Source: Lepidodermella squamata
Lineage: Eukaryota; Gastrotricha
Length of the DNA stretch: 64,000 nucleotides
NCBI GenBank assembly: GCA_047495785.1
Contig: JBLDXI010000055.1
Span: forward strand, 1,860,001-1,924,000
Direction: 5' to 3'
The translations under genes and the position numbers were made by a program. The notes under the pieces are model-generated. The model searched no databases, was not told where the DNA came from, and worked only from the letters and a program-made list of their open reading frames with translations. Positions 62,401-64,000 of this stretch are shown piece after piece. Within the stretch, counting starts at the first letter, position 1; each line of letters begins with the position of its first letter.

Positions 62401-64000
62401 CTGGACAGTTTTCGGTTGGAATTTCTACGCCGAACGGATTCTGCTCACGAGGCTTTGGATTTGCTCTTTGATAACGAGGCTGCTGCTGCTGCTGCCACAG
62501 AGCCTGATCAGATATCCTCTGTCACTCTAATTCTTGCCGATCTTCCAAGCGTTACCGTCAAACTCAGCACAGGTTCCAAGCGTAAAATCGTGCCGCTGAT
62601 CAAGTTGAGGAGCTCGGTTTCTGCGCAGGCATCGGCATTTTCTAATGGTGACCTGAACGCCGTGCTTCAATTCGATCTCGAAGTTGCATACTATAACGAT
62701 CAACTGTACATTTGGGAACCGCTACTCGAGCCTGTTGAATGCACGGTCGCTGGACAGCCGACTCTGTACTATCCACCTACTGACGTGCAGCGGCATCGGA
62801 GGGCTATATTCAACATTGAAATGACTCGTAATTCATCGAAGCAGTACACTGAAGCTGCCCTTCCGACTTCAACCTCTGTCGTGTCCAACATGGCCGACGC
62901 AGCTGAAGACGAATTTGCGGCTGTCGTTGTTCCGAAACCGGTCACTTCAATCGTTATTCAGACCAGTGATATTTTGCAGCTTGTGGTCTCAAAAATTGGT
63001 CTTGGTGTGTTGACGGCCGTTGGCCAGGGCTTTAGCAAGGCTTATCGCGTCGAAGAGCTGTATAACACTGACCCGTCTGATGTAAAAGCCATGTTCCCCA
63101 TTATTTTGTACAACCATACGGACACGAAGTTTACTGTCAAACCCGACACTACTCTCGTCTGTGCACGCGTTTCTGGCCGCGAACAAACGTACAACTCGTC
63201 GACAGGCGCCCCTCGCCCACAACATATCATCCTGGGCTCATCGTCGTATGCAGCGCTCGACTACAACCACGTGGCCACCCTTGGGCGTAAACCAGTGCAG
63301 CAACAACAGTCGCTTCATCCTGGGCACAAGGCCTCCATGTCGATCGCTCAGAATAAGAACGCGTCAAAGCTACTGACCTACGAGGATCAGAGGTCATACA
63401 AGTTCACAATTTACGTGAGTGTTACGTCACATTTTACATTTAAACAGCTATTTATGATTTATTCTTTTTTATTCAGGCTGATGAATATCGATCAACCAAA
63501 GAGCTTATCGTGAACCGTGCCGATTCAGTGCTATACCGTGTAAACCCTGTTGGTAGCGACGTTTCTGCGTTGCCTCATGCGTTTGTGTGTCAAGTCACGG
63601 CATCTGAAGGCAACATGGTTGTCGAATTCACCAGCGTGGTGCGCGTTATTAACAACCTGCTTGAACCCCTCAACATCATGTGCCGTTTCTCGTCTTCGAA
63701 CTCTCTTGACTCAGTTCTCAGCTTACAGCCGGGAAAATGCGGTTATCTTCCACTGAAATCCATTTACTCGGCGAAAGGCGGGTTCTTTGTGAAACCTCTG
63801 AGTGATGACTATGAAGTTTCAGCGAATGCCATCGACCTCAATGTCAGGCAAAAACAAACAGTCGTTACTTGTCCTTCGAAGGAGAAAAATCGGCCTCCGC
63901 TACTTTTTGCTGTTAGTCCCATCCTTGTTACTATTGTCTATATTTACTATTTATAATATTCTAATTTCAAGGCCTACATCGAAGTTGTGAAAGTTGAGGC
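56420..64000 (+). CDS. VPS13: VPS13 bridge-like lipid transfer protein (5' part, runs off the window)
   Basis: Exons 56420-56513, 56573-56616, 56666-56708, 56765-57138, 57197-57408, 57462-63414, 63477-63911 and 63972 onward; about 2,390 aa are inside the window and the gene continues. VPS13 forms a long hydrophobic groove that moves phospholipids between membranes at contact sites. The chorein N terminus is clear: a first helix (VAIHFLNKYLSPYVKNID), ALENLELVES, LTLKVPWRNIYSSP, LVSPKSEIKYDPEKE and NNIHIRYEDGYSCPG. The region RPQVPCKGKSNVKQWWKYA matches the conserved RKFKPD...WWAYA block. Later parts include PIILYNHTDTKF, which resembles the adaptor-binding repeat region. Most of the coding sequence is one 5.95-kb exon. 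It is closest to VPS13A/C by recall, not proven. Confidence 0.94.

Overview
The window is nuclear DNA from a small-genome invertebrate, most likely a nematode. Genes are split by many introns of about 47-62 nt with GT..AG ends. Several start codons sit directly on, or within a few bases of, a TTTTAG-type splice acceptor with no usable upstream exon, which is the signature of spliced-leader trans-splicing. Three same-strand gene pairs lie 43-195 nt apart in the manner of nematode operons. The species cannot be named from the sequence, and a clade is only a guess.

Layout: a CIP/KIP cyclin-dependent kinase inhibitor (1341-1841 +); CMSS1 on the minus strand (2527-6076), whose coding exon 4 is split by a 2,663-bp DNA transposon (2806-5468); ALG10 (6120-7707 -), just upstream of CMSS1; a decayed non-LTR reverse transcriptase (about 7900-8530); a PGRMC-type cytochrome-b5-fold protein (9596-10123 +) followed by listerin LTN1 (10319-16049 +); a KCNQ potassium channel (17900-22044 +); a CASPR/neurexin-IV adhesion receptor (23318-27527 +); USP47 (28294-32900 +); FIS1 (33403-33924 +); katanin p60 (34500-36197 -); LZTFL1/BBS17 (36666-37955 +); a MITE (38656-38989); GSKIP (40045-40465 -); SLC25A42 (40842-42317 -); a large ankyrin-repeat protein (43153-47792 +); a PRXamide/neuromedin-U-type GPCR with a giant tail (48064-51298 -); a gene-poor 4-kb stretch; TFIIA-gamma (55372-56271 +); and VPS13 (56420 to beyond the window end).

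The most unusual object is the transposon. It has perfect TA target duplications, roughly 45-bp terminal inverted repeats built from a GGGGCGACTTTGAC unit, and one spliced gene. That gene joins the bipartite DNA-binding region of a pogo/Tigger-like transposase (psq HTH plus CENP-B-type HTH) to an Ala/Glu-rich helix and an OTU-family cysteine protease domain. No DDE nuclease domain is visible. Its insertion breaks CMSS1 exactly at a TA inside a Gly-Ile junction; the flanks rejoin in frame with one TA, so the boundaries are certain and the insertion looks recent.

Functionally the window mixes housekeeping genes (N-glycosylation, ribosome quality control, ribosome biogenesis, mitochondrial fission and CoA transport, lipid transfer, basal transcription) with neuronal genes (KCNQ, CASPR, neuropeptide GPCR) and a cilium/microtubule pair (LZTFL1 and katanin) that share a divergent intergenic region. 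Exon coordinates in the entries were worked out by hand from reading frame, splice sites and recalled family sequences; no search was run.
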